A stretch of 64,000 bases of DNA from Serripes groenlandicus (GCA_031761405.1 JASEVX010000003.1:20449849-20513848); one strand, 5' to 3'. Shown: positions 1 to 11,090, counted from the first letter of the stretch. Translations and numbers: made by a program. Notes: generated by a model from the letters alone, not told the origin.

Positions 1-525
1 CGTCTTAAAAAGTTACCGAATTATCATTCCAATTGGACGAAATCAAACAACGAAACGATCAATTCGATTACACGAAATAAAACAGTGCATTTTCAAAATA
101 ATTAACGTCATTTTAGGGGCTCCGTACGATTTTAACCAATACAAAAAATAGATTGGTATGTAAGAAACATTGTAAATGTGCGACAAGACTACAAATTTTT
201 AACATATCTTCTTAAACCACGGGTTCTCTCTTAACATTACTTCAACGAATTAAATTAAATTCATAACTCTAGTCGCTGTATCATCAGAAAAGGGGAAACA
301 GATCAAAGTCACAGTGATTTTATTTAGGTACGCAATACATCACCCAAAGATGCATTTATATAGCGAACTTGGTAACTCGGGTGTTCGATTTGTGGCTCAG
401 ATACAATACAGTAATAATTTGACATATCAACTAATGCATGCAGATTAAATTTAAATGAGAAAGTGCTTAATTGCATTGATCAGAATAATTATGTCGCCTG
501 TAAATATTGATTTTTCTCTAGGGCA
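1..525. other. No feature recognised
   Basis: AT-rich sequence without an open frame, tandem repeat or terminal-repeat structure that I could identify. Confidence 0.5.
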
Positions 526-529
526 CATT

Positions 530-567
530 CTCAGGTGAGCGATCCAGGGCCTCATTGCCCTCATGTT
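530..567 (-). mobile_element. CAAGAG-type element, 5' end fragment
   Basis: Read on the minus strand it gives a GAGGGCAATGAGGCCC hairpin followed by TGGATCGCTCACCTGA, the usual 5' end of the CTCACCT family seen at 11609, 36072 and 62176. The rest of the element is missing. Confidence 0.55.
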
Positions 568-577
568 TAAATATGTA

Positions 578-820
578 AGAGAAAACCAAAATTATGGACT
601 CTGCGTATTGTATCGAACCAGATCAGTCCGCGCAGGCTAATCCGGGACCACACATTCCGTCACAGGGTGATAGAGGTATAGAGCAATGATTCGTGAAACG
701 GAAAATCCACAGTAGGCGAAAAATATCCGTCCGGGTAAGCCTGCGCGGCATGCTTAGGCTGATACGGGGTGATATTTTACGCAGAATCCACACTGTTCGG
801 TTTCTCGTGGAACGGGTCAA
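578..820. mobile_element. Inverted-repeat element (TCTCGCGAGA family), diverged copy
   Basis: Shares the whole plan of 7102-7349: GAGAAAACCAAAATTATGG at the left, a GCGCAG-rich inner palindrome, CGGCATGCTTAGGCTGAT, and TTTACGCAGAATCCAC...GGTTTCTCGTGGAACGGGTC at the right. Non-autonomous; no coding sequence. Confidence 0.65.
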
Positions 821-947
821 CTGTCCATTGTGTAAACATGTCTTCTTGTTGTAGTTTTTAATTTTTAACTCTGCTATTTTTGGGTATATACTGGTTTTTA
901 AGGGTGCAAGGATTCTCCAAGAAGCCCTAAATAAACTATGCCTGTGT

Positions 948-1560
948 GAGCTTAGGTGGCAGATGAAGTTTATCACAAATCATTTTGTCTTCATCATCTG
1001 CACAAGAAAAGGCTTGACACATCATACCAACTACACGGTCACATTCTGGAAAGGTCGACAGTGCGAAATATCTTGGCGTCACCATCAGTAATGAACTCTT
1101 CTTTGATAAGGACATCGACAACGTATCCTTGAAGGCTGTCAAAACCTAATGATGTATACATTGCCACCCAGGAAGCCAGACAGGCAACATACTCTGTCTG
1201 TGTCAAGCTAACACTGGAATATACCTCTTCCGTTTGGGATCCCTATAAAAAACCGTAAACTACTGACAGTCCAGCGAAGAGAATAAGATTTGTACTGCAA
1301 ACTGTGTCAACAGGAACGCAGGTTGTGTCACGGATATGCTCCAGGGCCTATTGTGGGTACCCCTCGCTAATCAGAGAAAAGATCATCGGCCGAATATGCT
1401 CCTTAAGATTCAGCTGGTTGACCGCAGTACATTGCGCAACAATGTCAGGAAAACAACGAGAAGAGACACGCGCTCATATCAATGAACTGTTCCAATAAAG
1501 TACAAGACGAATTTTGATGCAAAGCAACAAAGACGCCCCGCATGATTTTGAAGCATGACT
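948..1560 (+). pseudogene. Decayed non-LTR retrotransposon reverse transcriptase, C-terminal part
   Basis: Fragments of the end of an RT domain appear in order but in three different frames. First LRWQMKFITNHFVF (from about 951), then VDSAKYLGVTISNELF (from 1053), LEYTSSVWDPYKK (from about 1214), and NRNAGCVTDMLQGLLW with PLANQRKDH after it (from about 1309). The A-K-Y-L-G-V-x-[IL] block and the Y-x-x-x-x-W-[DN]-P block are typical of Jockey/CR1-type LINEs. Stops at 1147 and elsewhere and frameshifts show it is dead. No endonuclease domain is seen. Confidence 0.75.
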
Positions 1561-1627
1561 TAAAGGAAGCAGATGCAGTTCAGTATATTTAAATAACCTG
1601 TGCAAACAGACAGGATGTAAATATTTC

Positions 1628-1705
1628 GAACAAGAAGGCCAAATGTCCCTTTATTTTAAACAAGAAGGCCAAGATGTGCCTATAATGCTCACCTGGCTAC
1701 CATAT
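1628..1705 (+). mobile_element. Two CAAGAAGGCC 5' ends in tandem
   Basis: CAAGAAGGCCAAATGTCCC and, 34 bp on, CAAGAAGGCCAAGATGTGCC followed by ATAATGCTCACCTGG. These are degenerate 5' ends of the CTCACCT family; no 3' end was found. Confidence 0.45.
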
Positions 1706-2272
1706 AAATAGGGATTAAACGTGTTATATGCTACGATCTATGTGATATTCAGCATGTGAAGTTTGGTCATGAAATGACAAGTTTAGTCCTGAAGTGACAA
1801 GTTTAGTCCTGAAACCATTTGGTTTACAGTTGGCTTAACATTGACTGCAACTTTAATGTGTCATACAAGCTAAAGTTTCTTAATTGTTACCAATAAACGG
1901 TTTTAAATCTGCTCGAACTAGATCAATTAGATAAACCAAAACCATAGGTGCAGAAATATTAACAGATATTAACTTAAGGTGTAATGCCTCTAGTTATGGG
2001 TTAAGTGTGTCTATTCTCTTTCCAGTTTGGCAGAAGTGTGATAACAAAAACGGGAGTATATAAACAAAAAATACAAAGTAAACTTAACAAGTCTAAAGAT
2101 AGTTATTATCAAAATTTAGCATTTAGGAAATTAAAAAAAAACGTTCACATGTATAGTCAACATATAGCAAGAATACAATGGTATGAATGAACAAACTGTA
2201 TGCGGAGGAACGCTTTAGGTTGAGAAATACAACTGAATTCTATAAATAGGCAAAAACATTCCCCGAATCTTT

Positions 2273-2388
2273 TAGGGCCGTTAAACCAAATAATTAAAAA
2301 AGCGTAGCCTAGGAAAATTCTTTTTCTGAGCTTTGATGAATCGCATGAGGGCCGTAAACCAAACTATTAAACAAGCGTAGCCTAGGAA
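2273..2388 (+). repeat. Short tandem duplication
   Basis: A segment of about 40 bp (GGGCCGTTAAACCAAATAAT...AGCGTAGCCTAGGA) recurs 76 bp later with a few changes. Confidence 0.7.
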
Positions 2389-2399
2389 TTTGGGGAAAA

Positions 2400-3525
2400 G
2401 TTATAAAATACAAATTAAATGTGTCTAAAGTTTTGTAATAATGGTAGAAGACATACGTATTTTGTATATCCTTGTTTCTTAAATTAGTTAATACAATTTA
2501 TTGATGCATAAAGGTTGTTTTTTCAAACATATTACAGATTTTTTCTTTACAATTATAATGTTGGTTGCTCCCTTTTCGATCAGTCACCCCATGGTACAAA
2601 ATATAAACCTATTCATTTCCACGCGGTGTCAATAAAAGAACTCGTTCTACCCCAGTACCATTCTAGACATGCACGGCCTCTCCGTTGCAGTCACCGCCAA
2701 GTCAAAGCTACAAAGCTTCGTAGTGGCCGCCAGGTCAGCTACCCAACAAGCATCATTCCACGACACCAAGCGCTATTTGTTTATAGTTTTAAACTGTACA
2801 TGTAGTCATATTTACATTTAATTGTATATATCACTGGAATGGGACGACCGTCTGTTTGAGGGGAAAAAAATGTGATTAGGAAAAAAGGTGTCTCCTAAGT
2901 TTTAAATGGCTGGACCTCTCAAGAGGGCTGACACTATAACAAACCAAAACACACACTTTGTTATACAGTCTACGAGGATTCCTAACCTCAACCGGAAGAC
3001 GAAGACATGCATGCGCTGTTTACGCGCATTAGTCGCCTGGTCGTCAAACGAGAATTGGCTGTTTGGTATTAGAGAAGGTGTTCTATTATTACATTACATG
3101 AAGATTATTTCTAGAAATGTCTACGTAGTACTTGAAAAATATTACCTAATCAAAAATGTAAAGGCCATGAGCAAACACAATTATGAGCCGAGTCTAGTTA
3201 TTTTGGAATCTTGATGCATCTGTGTACAGTGAAGACTCAGATGAATGTGTCATCCGCACAGACTGTCTTCGTGTGATTTAGTCCAAGGTGGATTTTTTAC
3301 ACAAAAAATGTAGCACCATTAGATTTACGCCAATTTACCTCTGCATGATTTAATCACGGAGAGTCAATAAGACATAAAATTGTCAGGTGCGGATCCTAAT
3401 AAGAAATGAGTATTTAAATAGTGTTGGACTGCTGCAGGAAACACGCAGTCAATTTGTGTTATTTTGTTAAGAGAGGTATGGTTTGTTTGTTTTATTTCAA
3501 AAGCCCTGCTGCTGAATTACATTAC
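2400..3525. other. No feature recognised
   Basis: No gene or repeat structure seen. A short stretch near 3213-3240 (TTGATGCATCTGTGTACAGT) recurs at about 51478-51510, so it holds at least one dispersed-repeat fragment. Confidence 0.45.
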
Positions 3526-3527
3526 AT

Positions 3528-3564
3528 TTATTTATTTTTATTTTTTATTTATTTATTTATATAT

Positions 3565-3639
<75 letters not shown>

Positions 3640-3641
3640 TT
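3528..3641 (+). repeat. (TTTA)n microsatellite
   Basis: Nearly uninterrupted ATTT/TTTA repeats over about 110 bp. The Tyr/Leu/Phe/Ile-rich open frames here are artefacts of it. Confidence 0.97.
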
Positions 3642-3643
3642 GT

Positions 3644-4182
3644 CTAGTACTGTTAATTAATCTAGATCTGGTAATTAATCTAGTACTGGTAATTAGTTTA
3701 GTACTGGTAATTAATTTAGTACTGGTAATTAATTTAGAACTAGTAATTTATCTAGTACTAGTAATTTATCTAGTACTAGTAATTAATCTAGTACTGGTAA
3801 TTAATCTGGTACTGGTAATTAATCTAGAATCGGTAATTAATTTAGTCCTGGTAATAAATCTTTAATGGTAATTAATCAAGTACTGGTAATTAATCTAGTA
3901 CTGGTTATTAACCTAGTAATGTTAATTAATCAAGTACTGGTAATTAATTTAGTACTAGTAATTAATCTAGTACTTGTAATTAATCTAGTACTGGTAATTA
4001 ATCTAGTACTTGTAATTAATCTAGTACTGGTTATTAATCTATTAATGTTAATTAATCAAGTACTGGTAATTAATTTAGTACTAGTAATTAATCTAGTACT
4101 TGTAATTAATCTAGTACTGGTAATTAATCTAGTACTTGTAATTAATCAAGTACTGGTAATTAATCTAGTACTGGTAATTAAT
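3644..4182 (+). repeat. 18-bp minisatellite, about 30 units
   Basis: The unit is CTAGTACTGGTAATTAAT with single-base variants (TAGTACTTGT, CAAGTACTGG, TCTAGAACTAG). Because 18 is a multiple of 3, it stays open in one frame as VLVINL repeats. A higher-order repeat of about 129 bp is visible at its right half, each with a variant unit containing TTATTAA...AATGTTAATT. Not a protein gene. Confidence 0.95.
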
Positions 4183-4222
4183 CGCTTTGATATTACTGAA
4201 ATACTGTTGAAAGCGGTGTAAA
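4183..4222 (+). mobile_element. SINE 3'-tail fragment
   Basis: GATATTACTGAAATACTGTT followed by GAAAGCGGTGTAAAAC, the same tail as the SINE at 11091-11416, directly at the end of the 18-bp array. Confidence 0.6.
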
Positions 4223-4337
4223 ACAGCCGACGTTGCATGTACTTTGATTGTGTTTATATTGTCCCCTCCCTGTCCCTTTTATTCTTGCTGGTTAGATATT
4301 GGATCCAATAATGTATGAATATGAATTCGCTTGTCTG

Positions 4338-4480
4338 AACCCTTTTCCACTTACAACAAATGTGCTACACACGACTTTGAAATCATCTAGACAAACATGT
4401 GGGATATTCCTATAACTGATAGTTTACTTAATAATGAATAGTCGTCTGCTGCATGGGCGTATATGTGGAAAAGTGTTGAC
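4338..4480. mobile_element. TTAA element, diverged and shortened
   Basis: Left AACCCTTTTCCACTTACAAC, inner ACGACTTTGAAA and GTCGTCTGCTGCA, right end ATATGTGGAAAAGTGTT. It lacks the central hairpin. Confidence 0.5.
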
Positions 4481-4649
4481 TTACCCAATCTTCTGATCGC
4501 GCCTTCACATTAGCATCAAATTGCCATATACTTTCGTATCTATTGATCCATGTGTGCATCCATTCATTTGTATAATCTGAACAACCGAATGACCAATTAC
4601 ATTGAACTATAATAATAGTCATTTATCCTAAAATAGAATTACAGAAAAA

Positions 4650-5470
4650 CGCATTCCTTTGTTCTGTTTTCTCTTACTCGTGTTAATAGTGTTCTGATTC
4701 TTTCTGAATTAATGTAAATTTCCTAGAATTTTGAAACAATCGTTCAATAGTTTGTCTCGAACTGTGTATGATGTCAATCCATGCCAGCCTCGCCCGTCAA
4801 ACGCCTTCAACATGTTCTATTTGTGTAATTGGCACTCAACCGTAAAGGCGCTGAACTCCAGATGGAGATCCAAATTTAAAAATGTTGAAACTTCTGCAAA
4901 TATTGCTAATAGTGACAACAAAGTAAGTAATGAGCAATTCAAAACAGTTTTTGCGGTAGATGTTGAAAGGCTTGCAAATGTACAAAATTGGACTTAATTA
5001 GTATACCCAGAAAAAAATTAACCATAAACGATCAATATTTAGTTTTGAACGGTTTTTAAACGTTGACTATAATATCTATGTTCTGGAGTTCAGCACAATT
5101 ATAATCACATCTGCCGGAGACAACTTTGAATATAGATCTAGGCAAGAAAGTCATTTAATATAAGAAATATATTAACAGAAAAACTCTATCAGTTCCAGAA
5201 AGTCGCATTCCTTCGATCTGTTTTCTCTTACTCGTGTTTGTAAAATCATACTGTATAAACAATATGGATAAACGAACGAAAAAGTGTTCTAATTCTTTCT
5301 GAATTAATTTAATTGTCCTAGAATTTCGAAACAATTGTTCAATATTTTGTCTCGAACCGTGTCTGATGTCAATCCTTGCCAGCCACTCCCGTCTAACCGC
5401 CAAATCTAAATTTCAATAAGTTCTATTTTTGTAATTGGCACTCAACCCTAAACGCATAAACATACACACA
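4650..5470 (+). repeat. Local direct duplication, two diverged copies
   Basis: About 4650-4850 and 5205-5450 share the same order of motifs: GTTCTGTTTTCTCTTACTCG, TTCTTTCTGAATTAAT, TTGTCTCGAAC, GATGTCAATCC, and GTAATTGGCACTCAACC. Roughly 80 percent alike. Both copies lead into a TTAA-element fragment, so the duplication carried it along. The Asn/Ser-rich frame at 4731-4997 lies inside and has no recognisable homology. Confidence 0.75.
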
Positions 5471-5660
5471 TCTGCAGCAGACAACTTTGATTATTTCTAG
5501 ACAAACATGTGAACAATCTCTATAATTGTAAGTATATTTGTTGAAAAGTGTTGCAAAAGGAGAAAATGCTCATTATAAGCGGTCTCCTTGTTTGCTACAA
5601 TGGTTTTGTAAGTTGTCTGAAGAGGTTTTAGAAAGCGTCTGTATGTAGGGAAAGGGTTAC
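5452..5660. mobile_element. TTAA element, diverged
   Basis: Left CAACCCTAAACGCATAAAC, inner CTGCAGCAGACAACTTTG, central GCAAAAGGAGAAAATGCTCA, right end GTAGGGAAAGGGTTAC. Confidence 0.65.
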
Positions 5661-6046
5661 TATTCACATGGAAGGATAAATCCACAGACTTGCAAACTTA
5701 CGGACCATTTAAAAAAACATTATGTCCGGAAGGCTCGGTTGCGCCATCAATATGAAGCCTTTCATGGAATACAACTAAAATAGCGATGACATTTCTAGTG
5801 TATGCGAAGATTACATTCATTATTGTAAATAGTCATTGACGATATTCAGGGAAGCTTACTATGTTCGTTTCTTGGACGTCTTTTAATTGACTCTTTTATC
5901 CTTACCTTACAATTATGGCGTGTTTTCCTTTAAATCAAACAAGACGATAGATTAAACCAAAAGATTAATGAACTTCCGCATAGAACCAGAGACCTAAAAT
6001 ACCCAGGTTTCTTTAAGAATTGTGTCTGCAACGACGCTACATGTCG

Positions 6047-6287
6047 AGGGCTTGGCGTGAAACGGTTGTAACTAAAATTGGTATTTTGTTGCCAAGGTTA
6101 ATCACCTCGCAATAAAGTCTTTAACAGCGTTAAATAACTTTTCTTGGTAAACAATGGACATTTAGGTGCCATTGCTCGTTCTGAGCAATGGCACCTTAAT
6201 TTGCATTGTTTACAAAGGGGTCAAAATTGCCCCTAATCCAGGGTTTTCAAAATAGGTTTTTAGTTACAACCGTTTCACGCCAAGCCT
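6047..6287. mobile_element. Foldback element with 29-bp terminal inverted repeats
   Basis: The left arm GGCTTGGCGTGAAACGGTTG (continuing TAACTAAAA) pairs with the right arm starting TTTTTAGTTACAACCGTTTC. A second palindrome is nested near the middle: TTAGGTGCCATTGCTCG / GAGCAATGGCACCTTAA, with TAAACAATG/CATTGTTTA outside it. TCGA flanks both sides, a possible target duplication. Noncoding. Confidence 0.8.
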
Positions 6288-6773
6288 TCGATGTATCGCT
6301 AACGATTCTGCGTAGTTTCTGACGTTGAGTCATATATACGTCCGAGTGCCCAAAATCGCATGATAAAGGCCAAATGAAATTATTTTAAAACCTTAAAATA
6401 TTATATTATTATATTATAACATTATTATTATAATATTATAATTTAAAAACACTAAAATATTATCATAAACCCAGACCTTCAAAAGTACAGTATAATTGAT
6501 ATACTATATATATTATATAGAATTTTATGTTGGACTCACAAAGCAGTCTAATGTTCACAACGCTGTCGAAACGAAGTTTCAAGTTCAAGTTTATTTAGAT
6601 TAATGAACATATATTTGCGAGTGCAGTTGTCGTTTAGGAACCCAAATGTGAAGGGTATGTGACTTTTCACTTTTACGCATCGAACTCCAGCATCTAAATG
6701 AAACTTTCACTTTAGGTAAACTTTCAGAATATATTCGAATGTTTTGAATGTAAACTTAGCTAAAATAATTAAG

Positions 6774-6774
<1 letters not shown>

Positions 6775-6809
<35 letters not shown>

Positions 6810-6813
6810 CCCC
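6775..6813 (+). repeat. Poly-C tract
   Basis: Thirty-one or more consecutive C, then TCCCCCC. The exact length is unlikely to be reliable in any assembly. Confidence 0.95.
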
Positions 6814-7101
6814 TTCCATGATCCTGTCGGCCAATTGATCATGACTATGGAGAAACGATATCGATATAGTGTCGGAAGTATTATTGAGGGAATCAATCTC
6901 CGAATCATTGACCATGCCATTTGGATATTAAGCTTGTGAATCAAGGGACGGCGTGAGATGCGGAAAACGTCGGACTACCGTCCATTGATATTACATTGCC
7001 ATAAACATAATCATATGGCGGTTAAACAAATGATAAATGAACATATAATAAATTGACGAGACAAATCCATACATTTTCCTTAGATAGGTATCAATCAGTT
7101 T

Positions 7102-7349
7102 TGAGCCGTCTCTCGCGAGAACCAACATTATGGCCTCTGCGTAATGTATCGACCCAGATCAGCCTGCGCAGTCCGCGCAGACTGATCCGGGCCGACACAT
7201 TCCGTCTCAGGGGATAGAAGTATAGAGTAATGATTCCTGAAACAGAAAATCTACAGGAGGCGTAAAGTGTATGTGCGGCATGCTTAGGCTGATCCGGGTC
7301 GACACTTTACGCAGAGTCCACAATGTTGGTTTTCTCGCGGGACGGCTCA
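7102..7349. mobile_element. Inverted-repeat element (TCTCGCGAGA family)
   Basis: TGAGCCGTCTCTCGCGAGAA at the left pairs with TTTTCTCGCGGGACGGCTCA at the right; CCAACATTATGG pairs imperfectly inside. The interior has CAGCCTGCGCAGTCCGCGCA and GGCATGCTTAGGCTGATCCG. Other copies are at 578-820 and, as a fragment, 9038-9095. Non-autonomous and more GC-rich than its surroundings. Confidence 0.85.
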
Positions 7350-7538
7350 TTTGAGACTTACTTACAATATTAATTTGTTAAATACAAACACACGGCAAGA
7401 TATCAAAGACGATAATGTAACATACAACTAAAAAAAAAACATATATATTCTGAACCAACAAATGGCCCAAAATTACTTGATCGTTACCGCCAAAACATGT
7501 CTAATTCGTTTATCAATCGGGTGCAGTTTGATCATAGT

Positions 7539-7768
7539 TTAACCCTTTCCCTCATACGACAATTCTGCAGCAGACGACTTTGAACGTATTTTATCAAAAA
7601 ATAGAAAATCTCCATAATTGAATGGATAACCTATGACTAAAAGTGGAAAACATTGTGGCAAAAGGAGAAATTGCACGTTTTGTGCAATTTCTTCTTTTGT
7701 CACTATGTTTTCAAAAAGCTGTCTGCTGCAGAGGCGTCAGAAAGCGTCTATATGAGGAAAAGGGTTAA
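7539..7768 (+). mobile_element. TTAA element, canonical 230-bp subfamily
   Basis: Full copy with TTAACCCTTTCCCTCATACG at one end and CTATATGAGGAAAAGGGTTAA (one mismatch) at the other. Between them: CTGCAGCAGACGACTTTGAA, a central hairpin GAAATTGCACG/TTTGTGCAATTTC, and CTGTCTGCTGCAGAGGCG. It is the most distant member of the 230-bp group from the main cluster (19-61 kb). Confidence 0.88.
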
Positions 7769-8039
7769 TAATGAGCCTTTGACATTTCTGAGATAATACA
7801 GAAAGCACAAAATTCACACAAACAAACATAAAAACCCTGACGTAAACGAGCTGCAGACCTTTCTAAGTCCAAATACTACTTCTTCCGTTATATGTTACAA
7901 AGCACTTGCGACAAACGGACACTACGTCTTTTATTATTAGTATTACTAGTAGTAGTAGTATTGTTATTATTATATATATCGATTAGCTATACCCCAAAAT
8001 GATTAAGCTATGACATGCGATCAAAACGCATCAATACTA

Positions 8040-8060
8040 TCAATAATAATAATAATAATA

Positions 8061-8127
<67 letters not shown>

Positions 8128-8165
8128 TTATAGTAATAATAATAATAATAATTATTGTAGCAATA
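8040..8165 (+). repeat. (AAT)n microsatellite
   Basis: Imperfect AAT repeats; the poly-Asn and poly-Ile frames on the two strands come from it. Confidence 0.97.
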
Positions 8166-8285
8166 AAATGATGATAATATATAGTAATATACCGATGATT
8201 ATTATCATTCTGTTGATAGAGAACATACATATATAATCCAGAAATATTCAGAAACGTCTGACATTATGACATTTAAACCCTTTTA

Positions 8286-8366
8286 ATAGTAATGATAATT
8301 GAAATAATAATGATAATAGTAATACTAATACTAACAACAACAATAATAGTAATAATAATAATAAAA
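8286..8366 (+). repeat. (AAT)n microsatellite, second block
   Basis: Interrupted AAT/AAC repeats ending in a poly-A run. Confidence 0.9.
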
Positions 8367-8965
8367 AAAAAGCATGTAATAGACAAGAAAATGAAATAAA
8401 AACAGTTAGTTAAATATATTATTTTAAAGCAACAATTACCTTAATTCCTCGCCGGTGATTTAATTCTGTACACTACCACATATGGTTATTCAATATTTTT
8501 TATAGGACGCAGGTGAGAATATTTCGAGATATTCCCGTTTTTAAATCAGATTTTCTGTTCCCAAGGCAACCGATGGTCACATTCTGGATATATTTGATTA
8601 AACCTAATCAATGCGCTATAGTTGGTATCATTGTGTGCTGTGAAGGGGGTTCGCGTTACACGTGTTATTTTTCTAACCTATCGCTACGGCTTCACACCCG
8701 TTATTTCACAGTTTGGGCGTGGTCGTGATCAGCTAGTGTTACAACATACCACGCTGAACGAAAACTGACCTTTGCGGCTGGCTTTGGAAGTCTATGACAC
8801 TAACCATCAAATGATATTCTCGCACGGCCAGGTTTTGATCATGGCAATTCTCCAGACTCTACTAGGCGAATACACATATCATGATCTGATTGTGCAGAGG
8901 GTCAGGGCAGATCTGGATCTTTCTTTGTCACATAGTCCGAAATGTCTTCTTTTTTTTCGTTTAAC

Positions 8966-9130
8966 CAGGTGCGTAGCTCCCTTTAGGCACTGTAGGCACG
9001 TGCCTACACATTTTTTCTCAAAATGCAGCTGCGGCGATAGACATCTGCGTAATGTTTCGACCAGATCAATGTTGATTTTCTCACGAGACGGCCTACACAT
9101 TGATTATTGCAAAGCTACGCCCCTGGTAAC
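8966..9130. mobile_element. Small element with TIR ACCAGGTGCGTAGCTCC
   Basis: The left end ACCAGGTGCGTAGCTCC pairs with GCTACGCCCCTGGT at the right. Inside lies a fragment of the TCTCGCGAGA family (ATCTGCGTAATGTTTCGACC...TTTTCTCACGAGACGGCC), so one inverted-repeat element holds a piece of another. Confidence 0.6.
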
Positions 9131-9157
9131 GTTGTCCGTATTATAATTATATACGCC

Positions 9158-9500
9158 GTTTAACGTAGCTGCAGCAGACGATTTTTGAAAAATATGTGAA
9201 AAAAAGAAAGAAATTTCTTCACATTTGTTTCCAGCTTTATTTTATAATAATAATTATTTTTTTATTTTTGCCTACATGTTTATAACTCTTTCAGTTATAT
9301 TAAAGGCAATATTGAGCTTTTTGCAAACAATACAGATTCAGGTGAGTCAGCTCGTAACGAGCTGTCTCACCTGAAATCTGCATTGTTTGGCAGTGAGTTA
9401 TAAAAATATTCCAAAAATCCTATAACATGAAAATAGAGTCGTCCGAGTTTGAACATGGAATAGTCTACTTTAAACAATTCGGCGCTGAAAGGGTTAATGT
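9158..9500. mobile_element. TTAA-element remnant with inserted hairpin
   Basis: TTAACGTAGCTGCAGCAGACG at the left and GAAAGGGTTAA near 9487-9497 at the right resemble TTAA-element ends. The middle holds a strong imperfect hairpin at 9319-9391: CAGGTGAGTCAGCTCGT / ACGAGCTGTCTCACCTG with AAACAATACAG / CTGCATTGTTT outside. Confidence 0.5.
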
Positions 9501-9979
9501 CGTCTGTTGCAGATATGTTATAGCTGTATGTGGGAAAGAGCAAATCAATTCAGTATGTCTCACAAAAGAAAAGCAAACTTCATGTATACAAAAATCCGAT
9601 GGAAATTAATGTGTATTAAATCATTAATGTGTATAGTCCGTAGATCCAACATGATGAACAATTAACTTATAATAGGGAGCATTTTACCTTCATTCTCCGA
9701 ATACAAAATTCGTAAGCTGCATTGGCGTCAAAAGATGATATTAAGGAAAGGGTTAGACTTAAATCAACGTCAACGCCTTGTCTTTCAATTCATCATATAT
9801 ACAATACTCTAATAGTGAGAAGGAAACCTCTCGTTTCTGTGGTTGGAATGAACACCGTTTTCAACAATTCCATTCGTATTACATTGGCATTATTGCCCAT
9901 AACAACCGGATTCTGCGTTTTGCGAAACGATAGTAACTTTTAGGAGTTTGGAGTATTTCATCAAATTTAAACTGTTTAG

Positions 9980-10205
9980 AATAAACTTATTGATTTTCTA
10001 TCGATTGCGTAACACTCTTTCAACTTATGTTTATCACACTCGATGTCTACTTAACCAGTACACGCGCCGTTTTTGTGGAAAAAACAACCGTTCAACGAAT
10101 TTATTCAACGAATAAACTTATTAATTTTCTATGGATTTTCTTTCAACTTATATGTATCACACTCGATGACTTCTTAACCAGTACACGCGCCGTTTGTGTG
10201 GAAAA
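9980..10205 (+). repeat. Tandem duplication, about 125-bp unit, two copies
   Basis: AATAAACTTATTGATTTTCT and TATCACACTCGATG..CTTAACCAGTACACGCGCC recur after about 124 bp. Confidence 0.8.
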
Positions 10206-10264
10206 ATCCCGATCACCCCCGGATTCGAAGAGAGGTCGACGCTATACCACTGCACTAGTACACT
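10205..10264 (-). mobile_element. tRNA-like SINE head fragment
   Basis: On the minus strand GTGCAGTGGTATAGCGTCG resembles a tRNA A box and CTTCGAATCCGGGGG a B box. No tail was seen; it is truncated by the adjacent 27-bp array. Confidence 0.4.
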
Positions 10265-10617
10265 GTTTATCATTGGTTTAATCAGAGACAGTGTTTATCA
10301 TAGGTTTAACCAGAGACGATTTTATCTTTGGTTTAACCAGAGGCGTGTTTATCATTGGTTTAATCAGAGGCGTGTTTATCATTGGTTTAACCAAATGCGT
10401 GTTTATCTTTGGTTTAACCAGAGGCGTGTTTATCATTAGTTTAACCAGAGGTGTGTTTATCATTGGTTTAACCAGAGACGTGTTTATCATTGGTTTAACC
10501 AGAGACGGGTTTATCATTGGTTTAACCATAGGCATGTTTATCATTGGTTTAACCATAGGCGTGTTTATCATTGTTTAACCATAGGCGTGTTTATCATTGG
10601 TTTAACAAGAGGCATGT
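10262..10617 (+). repeat. 27-bp minisatellite, about 13 units
   Basis: The unit is TTTATCATTGGTTTAACCAGAGGCGTG with variants. It contains the palindrome GGTTTAACC. Being a multiple of 3 it stays open on both strands (FIIGLTRGV and its complement); this is not evidence of coding. Confidence 0.95.
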
Positions 10618-10619
10618 TT

Positions 10620-11085
10620 TATTCTTTAAAAAAATCCTCAAAACTTTGTATTCGTTTTCATACAAATAATAAAAGCCAAGTTTGATCATTAAAATCGGCT
10701 TGGAATATTGTGTTATTATGATTGGGGTCTATCGCCGTTATCGACACGTTTTAAGTCATAACACAGCGGCGTGTGTTTCCTAGCTTTCCCACACAAAAGC
10801 TTTTTCAAGCAAACTGGCTATTTTTCCACATAATTATGCTGATAGACAATTGATGGAAGACGATTGATTACGCTTGTCACAGTAATAGTTGTCAAACATC
10901 GGAAAGAATGTTGACAGAGCCGAGTTTAGAACTCACAACCGGTTTGGATTGACCGTCCGCGAAATATGTTGCATTCATGTATAGGTAGTGGGGATACATT
11001 TTTATTTATTTGTTATATAGACGGACACTGAAGGCTCACCTGTGTCATCTCTGTGCGCAAATGAAATTAGATCCAAATCGTAAGA
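10620..11085. other. No feature recognised
   Basis: No gene, tandem repeat or element end identified. Confidence 0.45.
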
Positions 11086-11090
11086 CGAGA

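Noticed and set aside
3464..4221. Long open frames of VLVINL and YLFI repeats
   Set aside because: They are translations of the 18-bp minisatellite and the TTTA microsatellite; no start context, no composition of a real protein.
8015..8236. Poly-Asn / poly-Ile frames
   Set aside because: AAT microsatellite artefact.
8513..9146. Frames at 8513-8728 and 8772-9146 as a small gene
   Set aside because: The second overlaps an inverted-repeat element and a TCTCGCGAGA fragment; neither shows a recognisable domain or splice signals.
10278..10578. Open frames on both strands (FIIGLTRGV repeats and complement)
   Set aside because: A 27-bp tandem repeat is open in phase on both strands by arithmetic.
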